Source of the DNA: Marinobacter sp. SS13-12
Lineage (GTDB): Bacteria > Pseudomonadota > Gammaproteobacteria > Pseudomonadales > Oleiphilaceae
Reading direction: 5' to 3'
Length of the DNA: 64,000 nucleotides
NCBI RefSeq assembly: GCF_030227115.1
Contig: NZ_JASSUA010000005.1
Location: 124,001 to 188,000 of the forward strand
In this document: positions 27,122 through 36,906 of the stretch, in pieces
How the letters are laid out: every line of letters begins with the position of its first letter
Position numbering within the stretch: position 1 is the first letter of the stretch
The notes under the pieces: generated by a model
What the model saw: only the letters and a program-made list of their open reading frames with translations
The model's database searches: none
Told to the model about the DNA's origin: nothing
Translations under genes and position numbers: made by a program

Positions 27122-27772
27122 CTAACCCTCGCCCTTTTGCACCGCCTGTTCGGCTGCTTTTTTTTTGTGCCAATCAGTAATTAGGTGCTCAGGCTCATCT
27201 GATAGGCCAAGGTTTTTCATAATTTTCTGGTAAATTTCATCATCACTTTCATTTTTACAAGAGAACTTATCTTTTTTATCCTTCAGAATTCTCGCGGTAT
27301 TTTTTAATATGCAAATACTCTTAAGCAACCCCAAGTAATCTCCAGGGTTTTCATTGGTTTCAATTCCGTGTCTTTGTCTAAGCATGTTTATTTTCTGATT
27401 TATAAATTGAACGGAAACCAAAATGTACTTTAATGCTTTTCGCTCTTGACTACTTACTTTTGGAAATATTTCGACGTAGTGTTTTTCGAGAACATAGAAT
27501 TCTATTGGCCTAACGATTTCAACCGGAGATATATCGTTAACAGTCGCCAATTTTGCATGGCACGAAACGTAAATTTTCTGATAGCCTTCATATGTTTTTG
27601 AAATGTAATAGCTTGACTCATTGATAAAGTCGTCGAGCTCAAGATACACATTTTCAACCATTATTCTGACTCTCGCGGTATCTTTTCGATTCTCAATCCA
27701 CGGGGCTAAGTAAGCTCCAATTAATACTCCGAGAATTCCAACGCCGTACTTTAGTAGTATTTCCAACTCCAT
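27122..27772 (-). CDS. Membrane-anchored protein of unknown function in cassette-like unit
   Basis: A 216-residue protein. I choose the ATG at 27772 (MELEILLKYGVGIL); earlier in-frame codons run into the repeat. One N-terminal TM helix (about residues 8-26) is followed by a helical cytoplasmic domain with a basic C-terminus (DWHKKKAAEQ). The TM-plus-helical layout resembles small membrane effectors of phage-defence cassettes, but no family is recognisable. It is tightly bracketed by the 9-bp inverted repeats. Low GC compared with the transfer genes. Confidence 0.65.
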   Translation of the reverse strand: MELEILLKYGVGILGVLIGAYLAPWIENRKDTARVRIMVENVYLELDDFINESSYYISKTYEGYQKIYVSCHAKLATVNDISPVEIVRPIEFYVLEKHYVEIFPKVSSQERKALKYILVSVQFINQKINMLRQRHGIETNENPGDYLGLLKSICILKNTARILKDKKDKFSCKNESDDEIYQKIMKNLGLSDEPEHLITDWHKKKAAEQAVQKGEG

Positions 27773-27796
27773 ACTCCAAATGTCTGTGCTACACAT

Positions 27797-27805
27797 GCGC
27801 CTAAC
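27797..27805. repeat. Inverted 9-mer GCGCCTAAC, partner at 27084
   Basis: Upstream boundary of the 27122-27772 gene. Exact reverse complement of the 9-mer at 27084-27092. On the minus strand it reads GCGGTTAGGCGC, directly before the gene, as expected at the start of an integron cassette. Confidence 0.45.
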
Positions 27806-28110
27806 CGCAATTCGGCAGCGCGTTTTATCATTGCAGAAATATGGCTGCATCATGATTACTGACTTTTAACTATCAGTCGCACTGCGCATAAATCAATAAA
27901 ACAATAAAACAATAAAACAATAGCTTAGCTGATCATAGCCATCTCTGCTATGTAATCATTTAGTGTCTGCAATTTGCTCCGCCAATCATACTGGATGAAA
28001 TGGCTGTGATTAGCTTGGAGACTCTGGATGAAAGCCCTGACTCGAATGTTCGCTCTTGTTTAGCAGAGTTCAGAGGATGCCTTGGTCGCAAAGCGGACAT
28101 TCAGATTGGA
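27806..28110. repeat. Long intergenic repeat, copy B
   Basis: Second copy of the element at 26784-27070, with the same order of landmarks (CGTTTTATCATTGCAGAAAT to GGTCGCAAAGCGGACATTCAG). It carries an extra direct repeat of about 8 bp (CAATAAAA, three units) at about 27893-27916. No ORF of interest. Confidence 0.7.
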
Positions 28111-28639
28111 AAATCATCCTCGATGCTCAGCGGCCGGTTTGGAGGCGCTCTACGCCGGAAGACCGGTCCCGTGGAGGTCCGTTAGGGGCAGAGCCGAAAT
28201 TTTCCAATTCTGGACGGATCTGAAACGGGGTCAGGGTCAGAATTTAAAAGTTGGCGGGCCAAAAATCTCGACGAGTGGCCTATTGCTTGTGTCTAGATTG
28301 TGTCTACGATGTATCTCTCTCAAATCATGCTAAACGATAATCCCAAAGAAACATCACGAATTCACCGCGAGAAATCAAATAAACTCACGACTGGAAAAGA
28401 CACGGACACCCCTCCAGAATGCCGCCCAGGCCATTCGAGCGATACAGAAAAAAACGCGATTTCACAATGCCTTACAAACCTGTATGAGATAGTTGTGTAG
28501 CCTTAATAGCTACATGGTGGCCACAAGCTTTTAAACATGAAAACAGGCCCGTGAGAGTCCAGAACATCTCACGCTGCCCCCGAACAAAGGGCGATCATGC
28601 TGTGGCCAACAAAACAACGCGAGGGAACGGTAAAAGAAC
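28111..28639. other. Non-coding gap with a scattered-repeat remnant
   Basis: About 530 nt without a convincing gene. CTGAAACGGGGTCAGGGTCAG (about 28220-28240) resembles the REP-like sequence often found beside Y1/REP-associated transposases in gammaproteobacteria. No transposase is present, so it is probably a remnant. TAGCCTTAATAGCTA near 28498 is a small hairpin. The promoter for the lipoprotein gene at 28640 should lie in the last 150 nt. Confidence 0.4.
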
Positions 28640-29590
28640 ATGTGGCAGACCAAAGAGAACACGTACAGAGGTGCTGCATGCGCGCTCTCGCTACTGGCAA
28701 CTCTGACGCTATCTGTAACGGGATGCGGTGGTGGGGGTGGTAGCTCGCCAGAGGCCAGCCAAAACAGCTCGCCAGTCGTCCAACCATCACTCGACAAAAA
28801 CTACCTCTCGATTGGTGAAGGTGTCACAACATTACTTTCGGGAAGCCTGGAAGAAGCAACTCTTGAGAGCTATGACGCAGGCTCGGACCTTGAGCTCAAC
28901 GTTGCTTTAGTGCCTGAGAGAAACGGACTTAGCATCGAGGCTCCTCATGTTGATTCGCCCAGGGTGGTAACCCTTTTGCTGGTTTTTGCGAATGGCGACT
29001 CCACATTCCATGAGGAAGTGTCCGTTCATATCCGCAACACTTCGGCTCAACAGCTTGAGCAGCAAGTCCGAAACATTATTAATGACAGTTTATCGCTTCT
29101 TGGTCTTGAGCAGGACCTCGCGCTTTACCAGTTCTCAATCGATTTCGCGTATCTTAACGGCTTGATTCCGAACTCAGAAAAGACCCAGCTGCTGAATGCG
29201 TTCACGCCAGAGCGCTCACCTGCGCATCTCTTATTGAAATCAGAGCTTTCCAAACTCGCAACAAGCTACTCGGATTACTCACAGGGACTGCTGAAAGACT
29301 CTGAACTTGAACAGACAGTAGAATCAATCAATGAACTCGCCAGGCAGCATGGCCGTTACGGCATCGACCAGCTCGCCAGGGTATCGCACTTCAGCGAGGT
29401 CATAGTCCCGACCCTGACCTCCGGCTCCATGGTCTTATCTGACGAAGCCGGTTTTTTCTCTCGCTTTGTCGGCAACCCTGAGTACGGGACATGGCAGGAC
29501 GACCGTTTCGAGCTCACCCCTCCCTACGACAAAGTTTCCAGTCTGATAAGAAGCAAACTTTCACAGGACATTCGCTGCGATGCCATTTAA
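28640..29590 (+). CDS. Lipoprotein coupled to a secreted subtilisin
   Basis: A 316-residue lipoprotein: signal peptide with lipobox LSVTGC (Cys about 29) followed by a GGGGG and serine-rich spacer typical of outer-membrane lipoproteins. The rest is mostly helical with a leucine- and glutamine-rich segment (QQLEQQVRNIINDSLSLL). I do not recognise the family. Its last codons overlap the start of the subtilisin gene by 11 nt, so the two are made together. It could anchor, chaperone or inhibit the protease, by analogy with lipoprotein partners of autotransported subtilisins. That is inference. Confidence 0.75.
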   Translation: MWQTKENTYRGAACALSLLATLTLSVTGCGGGGGSSPEASQNSSPVVQPSLDKNYLSIGEGVTTLLSGSLEEATLESYDAGSDLELNVALVPERNGLSIEAPHVDSPRVVTLLLVFANGDSTFHEEVSVHIRNTSAQQLEQQVRNIINDSLSLLGLEQDLALYQFSIDFAYLNGLIPNSEKTQLLNAFTPERSPAHLLLKSELSKLATSYSDYSQGLLKDSELEQTVESINELARQHGRYGIDQLARVSHFSEVIVPTLTSGSMVLSDEAGFFSRFVGNPEYGTWQDDRFELTPPYDKVSSLIRSKLSQDIRCDAI

Positions 29591-31247
29591 CTCCCTATTG
29601 CGGTCACTGGGTTTACTGTTTTTTTCACTCACCGTCAGTGCCAGTGACGCACCTCGTCAGGTACATAAAGATTCTCAAGTCCAACAACAGACCGACGAAA
29701 AAATCTCATTTGTTGTTCGTTATGCTGAGGGCGAACTTTCAGCCCAGAGCGTTGGAAAAAAGAAGCGAACCAACGTGGTGTCCGTTTCCCCCGAAGATGC
29801 TGATGGGTATGCCGCCTACCTTGAGCAGCAACCCGGCGTGCTTTCTGTCGAAAGGGATCTGCCCGCCTCAAATCCCCGAATGCCCAAAGCACCGATAACG
29901 CTCCCGCCTGGCGTGATGAGCGCGCAATCAATAACAGATTCACCTAATGACCCGGGATTCTCAGATCAATATGCCTGGCAAGCACCGACAGATGCTTACC
30001 CTGGGACGCACGACATCCTTGCCGCCACGCAGAAGTCCATTCAGACCCGAAAGGTTCGCATTGGGGTAGCAGATTCCGGTTTTCACCAGGTCTCTGACCT
30101 GATCTACGCCGGAGGATACAATTTTTCAGAAATTGACGGTCCCGGAGCGGACTTTTACACCCCACAAATTGACCCGTCCTGCACTAACAGCCACGGAACA
30201 GCCGTGGCGGGAATTATTGCTGCAACGACCAATAATTTTAATGGCGTTGCTGGCATTGTAGATACCGAGCTTTATGCCGCTCGGGTGATGAGCTGCGGAA
30301 GCGGCTATCTGAGCGATCTCGCTTCCGGTATCTATTGGCTTGCAGGTCAGCCTACTGGCTCCGCTCCCACGCTTGCCGAACCGGTTGATATTATCAATGC
30401 TTCCATGGGTTCTCAGAGCTCAACCTGTCCTGCCTACCTTCAGGATGCTATCGATTTCGCAGTGTCCAGAAACATTCTGGTTGTTGTGGCCGCGGGCAAT
30501 GAATCGATGGATGCAAGCAATTACACACCAGCAAATTGCAGAAACGTCGTTAGCGTTGGCTCCATCGACCGTAGAGGCAACCAGTCCGATTTCTCAAACT
30601 ACGGAGCTGAAGTCGACGTTGCAGCGCTGGGTGAATTAGTTCGCACGTTGAATGGTGAAGGGAAGATCAGCCTCTGGTTTGGAACATCATTTGCGACTCC
30701 AAACGCTGCCGGCATTGCAGGCTTGTTGAAACAGCAGTCACCAACCCTGTCTCCCGATAGACTCGCCCTTCGTCTCAAAGAGGCTACCCGCTACCCCGAA
30801 GTCTTGAGCAGCAGCTCCTTCAAAGGCGGAATAATCGATGCAAATTTAATGATTACACAGTTCCAGCGAGAACTTTCCGAGACAATGCCCGATTTCAAAC
30901 CTGCTCTGGCAAAGGCAGAGCGGTGCCATCGGTCAGCCTACCTTGATACTTCACCCGACCCAACGAAGCTTGAAGCCCTTTACGAACTAACCGCCGACAA
31001 TCTGACACTGAATAATGATGACGAGTACTTTACGGTTTTTCAGTATTCCAAAAACCAACTGATCGAAGATGCAAAGGTTGTTAATTCGTCACGGGAATCA
31101 AAATTCCTGGTTCAAAACGTAAATCCTGGCGAAAACCGCTATCTGTTTGATATCTGCCAAAAGGATGGCACTGGCTGCGTATTCGGGCGTTCACTTGAGC
31201 TCATTACCGATGGAACAACGACTATGGCCTCGGCATGCGGCTCATGA
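29580..31247 (+). CDS. Secreted S8 subtilisin-like serine peptidase
   Basis: A 555-residue exported subtilase. A signal peptide (LGLLFFSLTVSAS) is followed by an inhibitor-type propeptide region (SFVVRYAEGEL, YLEQQPGVLSVERDLP), then a peptidase S8 domain. The catalytic triad is visible: Asp in RIGVADSGFH, His in NSHGTAVAGII, Ser in GTSFATPNAAGIAG, plus the oxyanion Asn in AAGNES. A C-terminal domain of about 140 residues with several cysteines follows. It is expected in the periplasm or outside the cell. It shares an operon with the upstream lipoprotein and converges on the histidine kinase gene. Confidence 0.93.
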   Translation: MPFNSLLRSLGLLFFSLTVSASDAPRQVHKDSQVQQQTDEKISFVVRYAEGELSAQSVGKKKRTNVVSVSPEDADGYAAYLEQQPGVLSVERDLPASNPRMPKAPITLPPGVMSAQSITDSPNDPGFSDQYAWQAPTDAYPGTHDILAATQKSIQTRKVRIGVADSGFHQVSDLIYAGGYNFSEIDGPGADFYTPQIDPSCTNSHGTAVAGIIAATTNNFNGVAGIVDTELYAARVMSCGSGYLSDLASGIYWLAGQPTGSAPTLAEPVDIINASMGSQSSTCPAYLQDAIDFAVSRNILVVVAAGNESMDASNYTPANCRNVVSVGSIDRRGNQSDFSNYGAEVDVAALGELVRTLNGEGKISLWFGTSFATPNAAGIAGLLKQQSPTLSPDRLALRLKEATRYPEVLSSSSFKGGIIDANLMITQFQRELSETMPDFKPALAKAERCHRSAYLDTSPDPTKLEALYELTADNLTLNNDDEYFTVFQYSKNQLIEDAKVVNSSRESKFLVQNVNPGENRYLFDICQKDGTGCVFGRSLELITDGTTTMASACGS

Positions 31248-31413
31248 CAAATCTTCCGGGCTTTAAATGTTTAAGGCCGCAATTTCGAGTTAAATTTTCC
31301 AAGCGCGAGCGGCGATGTTCGGCCACATCCAGACTTTATGCAACGGAGTGAATGTCCAAAATCAGACACGGAGGACTTAGCATTGCTGCACCCCCTCTTG
31401 ATTTTAAACGTTA

Positions 31414-34400
31414 TTAATCAGCCAACTCCTTACTCAGGCCGCGTATAATAGCCTCTAGATCAGAGACGAAGCTGCCAAGTGTTTCAGGCTGCAAAGTCTT
31501 TCCGGAACCCGCAGCATTTTCAATATCATCTGCCATTCGTGCAACTTCGTGACTTCCAAGCGCCTTTAGCGCTGATTTGAGGCGATGTGCAATTTCACTT
31601 ATTCGATACTTATCAGACTGTTCAATTGCTGCGTCAAGCGCATCAATATCTTGCCTCGTGGAATCGATAAATCCGCTAACCATGGGATAGACCGACTCTC
31701 TGTCACCAAATAAATCAATCATCTCCGAAAGATCATAAAGTCGGCCGTCTTCATGATGTTCGCTCCCGGCTTCTGTCATTCCCCCTGTGTCTTGTGAGAT
31801 ATGTTCGGTTCGATCGAATTTCCTGCTTTCAGGCAGGTACCGCGTGATCATGCCTTTCATCGTTTGCAGTTCCACGGGCTTCGACAGGTAGTCATCCATT
31901 CCAGCTTCTTTGCATTTTAGGGCTTCACCAGAGAGCGCATTGGCTGTTAGTGCGATAATGGGGGTGCGATCCATATCTTCCTCTTTTTCCTGTTTCCTGA
32001 TCGCACTCACCAGCTCATAGCCATCCATTATTGGCATATGGATATCCGTAAAAACGAGCACATAATCGCCGGTCTGCCAAGCAGTGAGACCTTCTCTACC
32101 GTTCTCAGCAATTTCACAGAAATAGCCAAGAAGCATCATCTGCTGTTTGATAACTTGCTGGTTCACCGGATGGTCTTCGACGACAAGGATCAGTTGCTCG
32201 CACTTAATAGCTTCAGCCCGGTTCGCAGGAACAAGAGCACCCTCGGAGGCAACTTTGACTTCAGTGTCTTCAGATACCGCCCAGCCTGCCACGTCCTGGA
32301 GCGCACGAACGACATCGCTGGGGAGAAGTGGATTCCCGGAGAGGTTGAAAACGTCCCTACTGGGTGCCTCTCCACCCCATTCTGGGAGATCTTGCAAGAG
32401 CAGTGTTTTCCCATTGCGATTCTCACTGATCCAATCGGCCGCAGAACCCTGAACTTCGTAACGTGTTTTGAGAAGATGTTCCGAGATGAGGATGACATCA
32501 GAAGAGTCAGTCTGAAAAATCCCAAGCAATGCCTGCCTATCTTCGGCTTCTGCTGTCTTGTTGACACATTGCACACCCCACCTCTGGAAGTAAGCCGTTA
32601 TAACTTTGCAGGTGAAGGGACTATCGGCGATGAGCGTTACCATCATGAGTTCGGGAAGCCTGGGGGCGGAAGCTTCTTCCACAACATCTACCACATGCCT
32701 GAAGGTCACCGTCGTACCCTTCCCTTCAACACTGGTCATACTGATTTTCGCGTTCATTAGCTCTGCAAGACGTTGACAGATAACCAGCCCCAACCCGGTG
32801 CCGCCAAATCTCCGCGTTGTTGACTCTTCAGCCTGGACAAAGGGCTGGAAAAGCTTCTTCTGGTTGGCCTCGGAAATACCAATACCTGTGTCGCTTACCC
32901 GGAGTTTTATAATCTGCTGTCCGCTGGCGTCTATAGGACCGGCCTCAGCAAACACTGAAACGTGCCCGGACTCGGTATATTTTATGGCATTGCTGATCAG
33001 GTTTGACAGGATTTGTCTGAGTCGAACCTGATCTGTCTTGGCAATGCGGGCAAGGCCCGGATCGATCCAGACCCTGAAGCCGAGCCCTTTGTTGTGAGCC
33101 GCTATCGCCTGGGAGCTAATGGCGGATTCGACAATACTGGCGATATCCGTGTTTGAGTATTCAATGTCGAGTTTGCCAGCCTCAATCTTCGAGAAGTCCA
33201 GTATGTCGTTTATGATCTGAAGCAGAGATTTAGCGGATCCCTCGATGACGTTGATGATTCGCCGCTGTTCTTTTTTAAGCTCTGAATGGGTCAGTAGTTC
33301 AAGCATGCCAAGAACGCCATTCATTGGCGTCCGAATTTCATGAGACATGGCGGCAAGAAACTGGGATTTTGATTGGGTAGCTCTTTCCGCATCATTTTTT
33401 GCTTTCTCAAGATCCAGAGTTCGTTTTTTCACCTCAAGCGCCAGGCCCTCACGCCTCCTTTGCTCCGAGATCCTGAGCCTCTTTTCCTGCTCGCGAGCGT
33501 ACTTCTCATTCTCCGTGGACAGCCTTTCTGCTTTCAGGCGCTGCGTTCGTTCCTGATTTATCCGGTCAGCCAGACCTGCTGAGAACAGCAGCAGTTCCAA
33601 TATGGTCCCGACTTTCATGATGTTCGGAGCCATTGAGTAGTCCACCAGAATGTCACGAGCACCCAGGGACGTCGCAAGCACTCCCATTAATAGGGTACCC
33701 ATACCTGTCACGAAAAATATGGCGGGCCGATACCCTTGCCGCCACCTATACAAACCGACCAGAAGGACACCGAAAGCAGCAATTCCGCTGCCAGTCGTAA
33801 AAATTCGCGTAACCATCTTTATGTCCATAAACAAAAAGGCGACAGACAGCACTGCGAATGAATAGAACATCAGGTCAAGCAGCCGGGACAGGCGGGGATT
33901 TGTTTTCCTGACCTCCAGGTAGTGCACACTGAAGTGAGTCAGAAACGCGGCCATGATAAAGCCGAAAACGTATATCCGTTTGTTCTGCCACTCGAGACCT
34001 GCTGAAAACAAAGGACTCAGAAGCCCATCCAGAGAGGCCATAAACAAACAGTTGAACAGCACATAAGCAAGATACTTAATGTAGATGGCATCTTTGATAA
34101 AAAAGTACAAAAACAAGTTATAGAGAAACAGACCGAGAGCGATGCCGTAATAAAGGCCCATCCATAACTGCGACATGCTCGTCTGCTCAATAAATTCAGA
34201 CGTTGAGTAGACGTACATGGGTATAAGCAGCGAGCTTGTTGACCTGACCTTCATCAGGACTTCAACCTGCTCTCCCTGATCTATCAAAATCTCGAAGACA
34301 TGGTTTCTTGTGCGGAGCGAGCGGTCATCGTATGGATACCTGTCGCCGCTTGCCAAGGTTTGCCTGACGGTATCACCAGAAATCACGAACACGTCAAGAT

Positions 34401-34719
34401 AATCTAAGGGCGGATAGGGCACTTCCAATATTATTCGATCGGAATTTGATCTGTTGAAGACTGGAAAATAAATCCAGTACTCACTGTCTGAATATCCAAA
34501 TTGAAATCGCGTACCTGTGGATTTCTTAAAGCCGTCACGCCGCTTAATTGCGAGAGCATCCTCCGGCGTGAGTGATGAAGAGCTGTTTTCATAATAAAAA
34601 GCATCGACGGCGACATTCTGCCTTTCGCCGTCAATTTCGACGGCCTCTACCTCCAAACTAAACGGGAGAGACAGAACCACCAAAATCCAGAGACAATGCG
34701 CAGACAATCTGTTCCGCAT
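31414..34719 (-). CDS. Hybrid histidine kinase, 7TMR-DISM sensor with REC and Hpt domains
   Basis: A 1101-residue membrane sensor kinase. Order: signal peptide, periplasmic 7TMR-DISM extracellular domain (about 28-170), seven TM helices (about 180-390), coiled coil (390-450), HisKA with [11 protein letters not shown] (His about 460), HATPase ([28 protein letters not shown]), a degenerate receiver-like segment (about 690-800), a true receiver ([14 protein letters not shown], Asp about 893), and Hpt ([14 protein letters not shown], His about 1043). The BarA/GacS-like phosphorelay is complete. It lies 29 nt after the REC-EAL gene, so the two probably form one signalling unit. Confidence 0.93.
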   Translation of the reverse strand: MRNRLSAHCLWILVVLSLPFSLEVEAVEIDGERQNVAVDAFYYENSSSSLTPEDALAIKRRDGFKKSTGTRFQFGYSDSEYWIYFPVFNRSNSDRIILEVPYPPLDYLDVFVISGDTVRQTLASGDRYPYDDRSLRTRNHVFEILIDQGEQVEVLMKVRSTSSLLIPMYVYSTSEFIEQTSMSQLWMGLYYGIALGLFLYNLFLYFFIKDAIYIKYLAYVLFNCLFMASLDGLLSPLFSAGLEWQNKRIYVFGFIMAAFLTHFSVHYLEVRKTNPRLSRLLDLMFYSFAVLSVAFLFMDIKMVTRIFTTGSGIAAFGVLLVGLYRWRQGYRPAIFFVTGMGTLLMGVLATSLGARDILVDYSMAPNIMKVGTILELLLFSAGLADRINQERTQRLKAERLSTENEKYAREQEKRLRISEQRRREGLALEVKKRTLDLEKAKNDAERATQSKSQFLAAMSHEIRTPMNGVLGMLELLTHSELKKEQRRIINVIEGSAKSLLQIINDILDFSKIEAGKLDIEYSNTDIASIVESAISSQAIAAHNKGLGFRVWIDPGLARIAKTDQVRLRQILSNLISNAIKYTESGHVSVFAEAGPIDASGQQIIKLRVSDTGIGISEANQKKLFQPFVQAEESTTRRFGGTGLGLVICQRLAELMNAKISMTSVEGKGTTVTFRHVVDVVEEASAPRLPELMMVTLIADSPFTCKVITAYFQRWGVQCVNKTAEAEDRQALLGIFQTDSSDVILISEHLLKTRYEVQGSAADWISENRNGKTLLLQDLPEWGGEAPSRDVFNLSGNPLLPSDVVRALQDVAGWAVSEDTEVKVASEGALVPANRAEAIKCEQLILVVEDHPVNQQVIKQQMMLLGYFCEIAENGREGLTAWQTGDYVLVFTDIHMPIMDGYELVSAIRKQEKEEDMDRTPIIALTANALSGEALKCKEAGMDDYLSKPVELQTMKGMITRYLPESRKFDRTEHISQDTGGMTEAGSEHHEDGRLYDLSEMIDLFGDRESVYPMVSGFIDSTRQDIDALDAAIEQSDKYRISEIAHRLKSALKALGSHEVARMADDIENAAGSGKTLQPETLGSFVSDLEAIIRGLSKELAD

Positions 34720-34748
34720 GAGTGACCCTCAAACTGGTAACGGTAGCG

Positions 34749-35921
34749 TTATCGGTTGAGATACCACTCGATCGAATCCTTTCCCTTCATCGGCCTGCCG
34801 GTGTAGAAACCCTGGCAAATATCAACGCCCATACTCTTCATCAAGTCCCACTGTTCCTTTGTTTCAACGCCCTCGGCAACAGTCTTCATTTTAAACTGGC
34901 GAGCAAGACTTATATTGGATTCAACAATTGCTCGGGCATTGGGATTGCTCACGCTATCCTGAACGAAGCTCAGATCAATCTTCAGTTCGTTAAAGGGAAT
35001 TTTGCTTAACTGCTGGATCGACGAAAAACCGGTACCAAAGTCATCAATTGAAACATTCACGCCGTTCATCCGGAGACGAGCTAAACATTCAGTCACCTTC
35101 TTTGTGTCGCTGGATACTGCGCTTTCCGTAACCTCTACAGTTATCAGTTCCGGTGGAACGCCATACCAATCAAGAAGTCCCATGATGCGCTTAGGGAGGT
35201 CAATGTCCGTCAGGTTACGCACAGAGAAATTGACTGCGACATTCACTCTTTTACCGATGTTCAACCAGGCCTTGCACTGGCGCACCGACTTTTCAAAAAT
35301 GGCCGCCATCAGAAGATCAATTTCGGAAACGGTTTCCAGCAGGGGTATAAACGAGGCTGGGTTGATCATTCCGTGGGTGGGCGAATCCCAGCGGGCCAAG
35401 GCTTCTGACCCCACCCAGTCCCCGTCATCAAATCCTACCTTGGGTTGAAACCAGGGGGTAATTTCATCGTTCTCTAAAGCGGAAATTATCTGGTCAAACG
35501 TAAAGATCTCTGCATCTTCAAGTACTGCCGTACGGGCTTGGTCTTCACTAGCTGCAAGTATTTTTTTAAGGGCTTCCAGTTCAACTGGTTTCTCCAGCTT
35601 TCCCAGGACAGTAAAGCCGTAGGATCTGGCCATGCTCTCAACAGAGCTAACTATTCCCGCATCAAGTGCACTGGTAAATACAAGACTGGAAAAGATGCCT
35701 TGTTGGCTGGCATGTCTGATGAATTCAACGCCATCCATGCCTTCCATTTTCAAGTCACAGAATATAATGTCAGGCTCCACCTCTTTCAACAGATCCAAAG
35801 CCTGCCTCCCATCAGCTGCTTCCCAGACCTGCTCGATGCCAACTTTTTCCAACGCTTTCCTGAAATACTTCACCTGAAACTGATCGTCTTCAAGTATCAG
35901 CACCTTGGAATCCTGCATCAT
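34749..35921 (-). CDS. REC-EAL response regulator, cyclic-di-GMP phosphodiesterase
   Basis: A 390-residue two-domain protein. The receiver has Asp56 in FCDLKMEGMDG. The EAL domain keeps the catalytic motifs: SEALARW, ITVEVTES, IDDFGTGFSS, KIDLSFV and KTVAEGVET. So it should hydrolyse c-di-GMP when phosphorylated. The partner is the hybrid kinase encoded 29 nt downstream, whose Hpt domain could pass phosphate to this receiver. Two adjacent ATG codons (35921 and 35918) are possible starts. Likely output: motility or biofilm behaviour of the host. Confidence 0.93.
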   Translation of the reverse strand: MMQDSKVLILEDDQFQVKYFRKALEKVGIEQVWEAADGRQALDLLKEVEPDIIFCDLKMEGMDGVEFIRHASQQGIFSSLVFTSALDAGIVSSVESMARSYGFTVLGKLEKPVELEALKKILAASEDQARTAVLEDAEIFTFDQIISALENDEITPWFQPKVGFDDGDWVGSEALARWDSPTHGMINPASFIPLLETVSEIDLLMAAIFEKSVRQCKAWLNIGKRVNVAVNFSVRNLTDIDLPKRIMGLLDWYGVPPELITVEVTESAVSSDTKKVTECLARLRMNGVNVSIDDFGTGFSSIQQLSKIPFNELKIDLSFVQDSVSNPNARAIVESNISLARQFKMKTVAEGVETKEQWDLMKSMGVDICQGFYTGRPMKGKDSIEWYLNR

Positions 35922-36906
35922 AATTTTCGTCCTTTTACGTCGGCCTCAATTGTGGCAATTTTTGTCGTGATCCTGTGAGTGGCCTAACTATTGCAGCGTC
36001 GCTGCTAAGATCATACTTTTTGCAATGCAAACATTTGAGGATATGACCTTTTTAGGTACTCGTAGCTTTTCGATGTTCAATTTAGCGATACCGGAAGAGC
36101 CTAGTGGAGCCGAGTGGCCCTGTCACCACGACATTGCATCGTTTTATGTAGCTTTTTTGTATCGAAGGCTTCGGAGCAATTTTACTTTTGACGCACAAAT
36201 GTTTGGAAAGTAGACGCTGTAAACGCGATAGATCGTTGGGCCTCCCTACCGTTAACACGAAAACACAGCGGCTACCTTCGAGTGGTTACGAAGCGGCCGC
36301 GCAAAGAACGTCCGGCGGCCACCGGCCGCGAACTGCTGCGTTTCGTCAAAACACGATTCCTCGGCTTGAGAAAAATCCTATCTTGATCCGTCGGTTATCT
36401 CTTACCAGTTCAAGACGAGTTTTTCGTCCAAAACGCGGCTAGGTATGTCCGGCGGTATCGCCGGTCTGCCGGTCCTACACGAGACCTTGTAGCTTTCACA
36501 TTTCGACATCTTTGTCTTCACCAACTGCCGAGCAACCATTTCACAAACCGGAAATCGACCTCGCCCTATTTAAGAGCCAACGATGTGATGTTTTGCCAAA
36601 GCTCACGTGGATTTGGCACCCGCTCACTCACACACTTAATTGACCCAAGCTCATTCTCATTCGTTTGAAACTAACAGATATCTTCAACATTCGGGGCTGT
36701 CGATCCGAGAGCTGAGGCAGGAGGCAGGAGGCAGGAGGCAGGGAAAGCTTACACATAGGAGGATGAAGGGTGGTCATTACTAGAAAAATATGGTTACAGA
36801 ATAATTCCTCGTCTTTACAGATGGTTGGCGATTGATCTGCTCTAATTCAAGAACAGAAAAACAAACGCTTTGTTGGGATAGCAAAGAAACTGGCGCTGGA
36901 GCTTTT
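35922..36906. other. Long intergenic region with GC-rich patches
   Basis: 985 nt with no convincing gene. The track holds short ORFs, but none has a ribosome-binding site or recognisable protein. A GC-rich patch near 36290-36340 (GCGGCCGCGC, CCGGCGGCCACCGGCCGCG) contains short inverted repeats. The 36714-36741 tandem repeat sits about 165 nt before the downstream lipoprotein start. A promoter for that gene should be in the last 200 nt. Confidence 0.5.
36714..36741. repeat. Tandem repeat (GAGGCAG)x4
   Basis: Four exact copies of a 7-bp unit. Such units are prone to slippage and could change the distance between upstream elements and the following lipoprotein gene, whose product looks surface-exposed. 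Confidence 0.7.

Noticed and set aside
22782..28110. A CRISPR array
   Set aside because: Repeats are long, few and irregularly spaced; no regular short spacers and no cas genes in the window.
28000..28500. Short plus-strand ORFs (61-83 residues) right of repeat copy B
   Set aside because: Lie on repeats or in remnant sequence and overlap each other in different frames.
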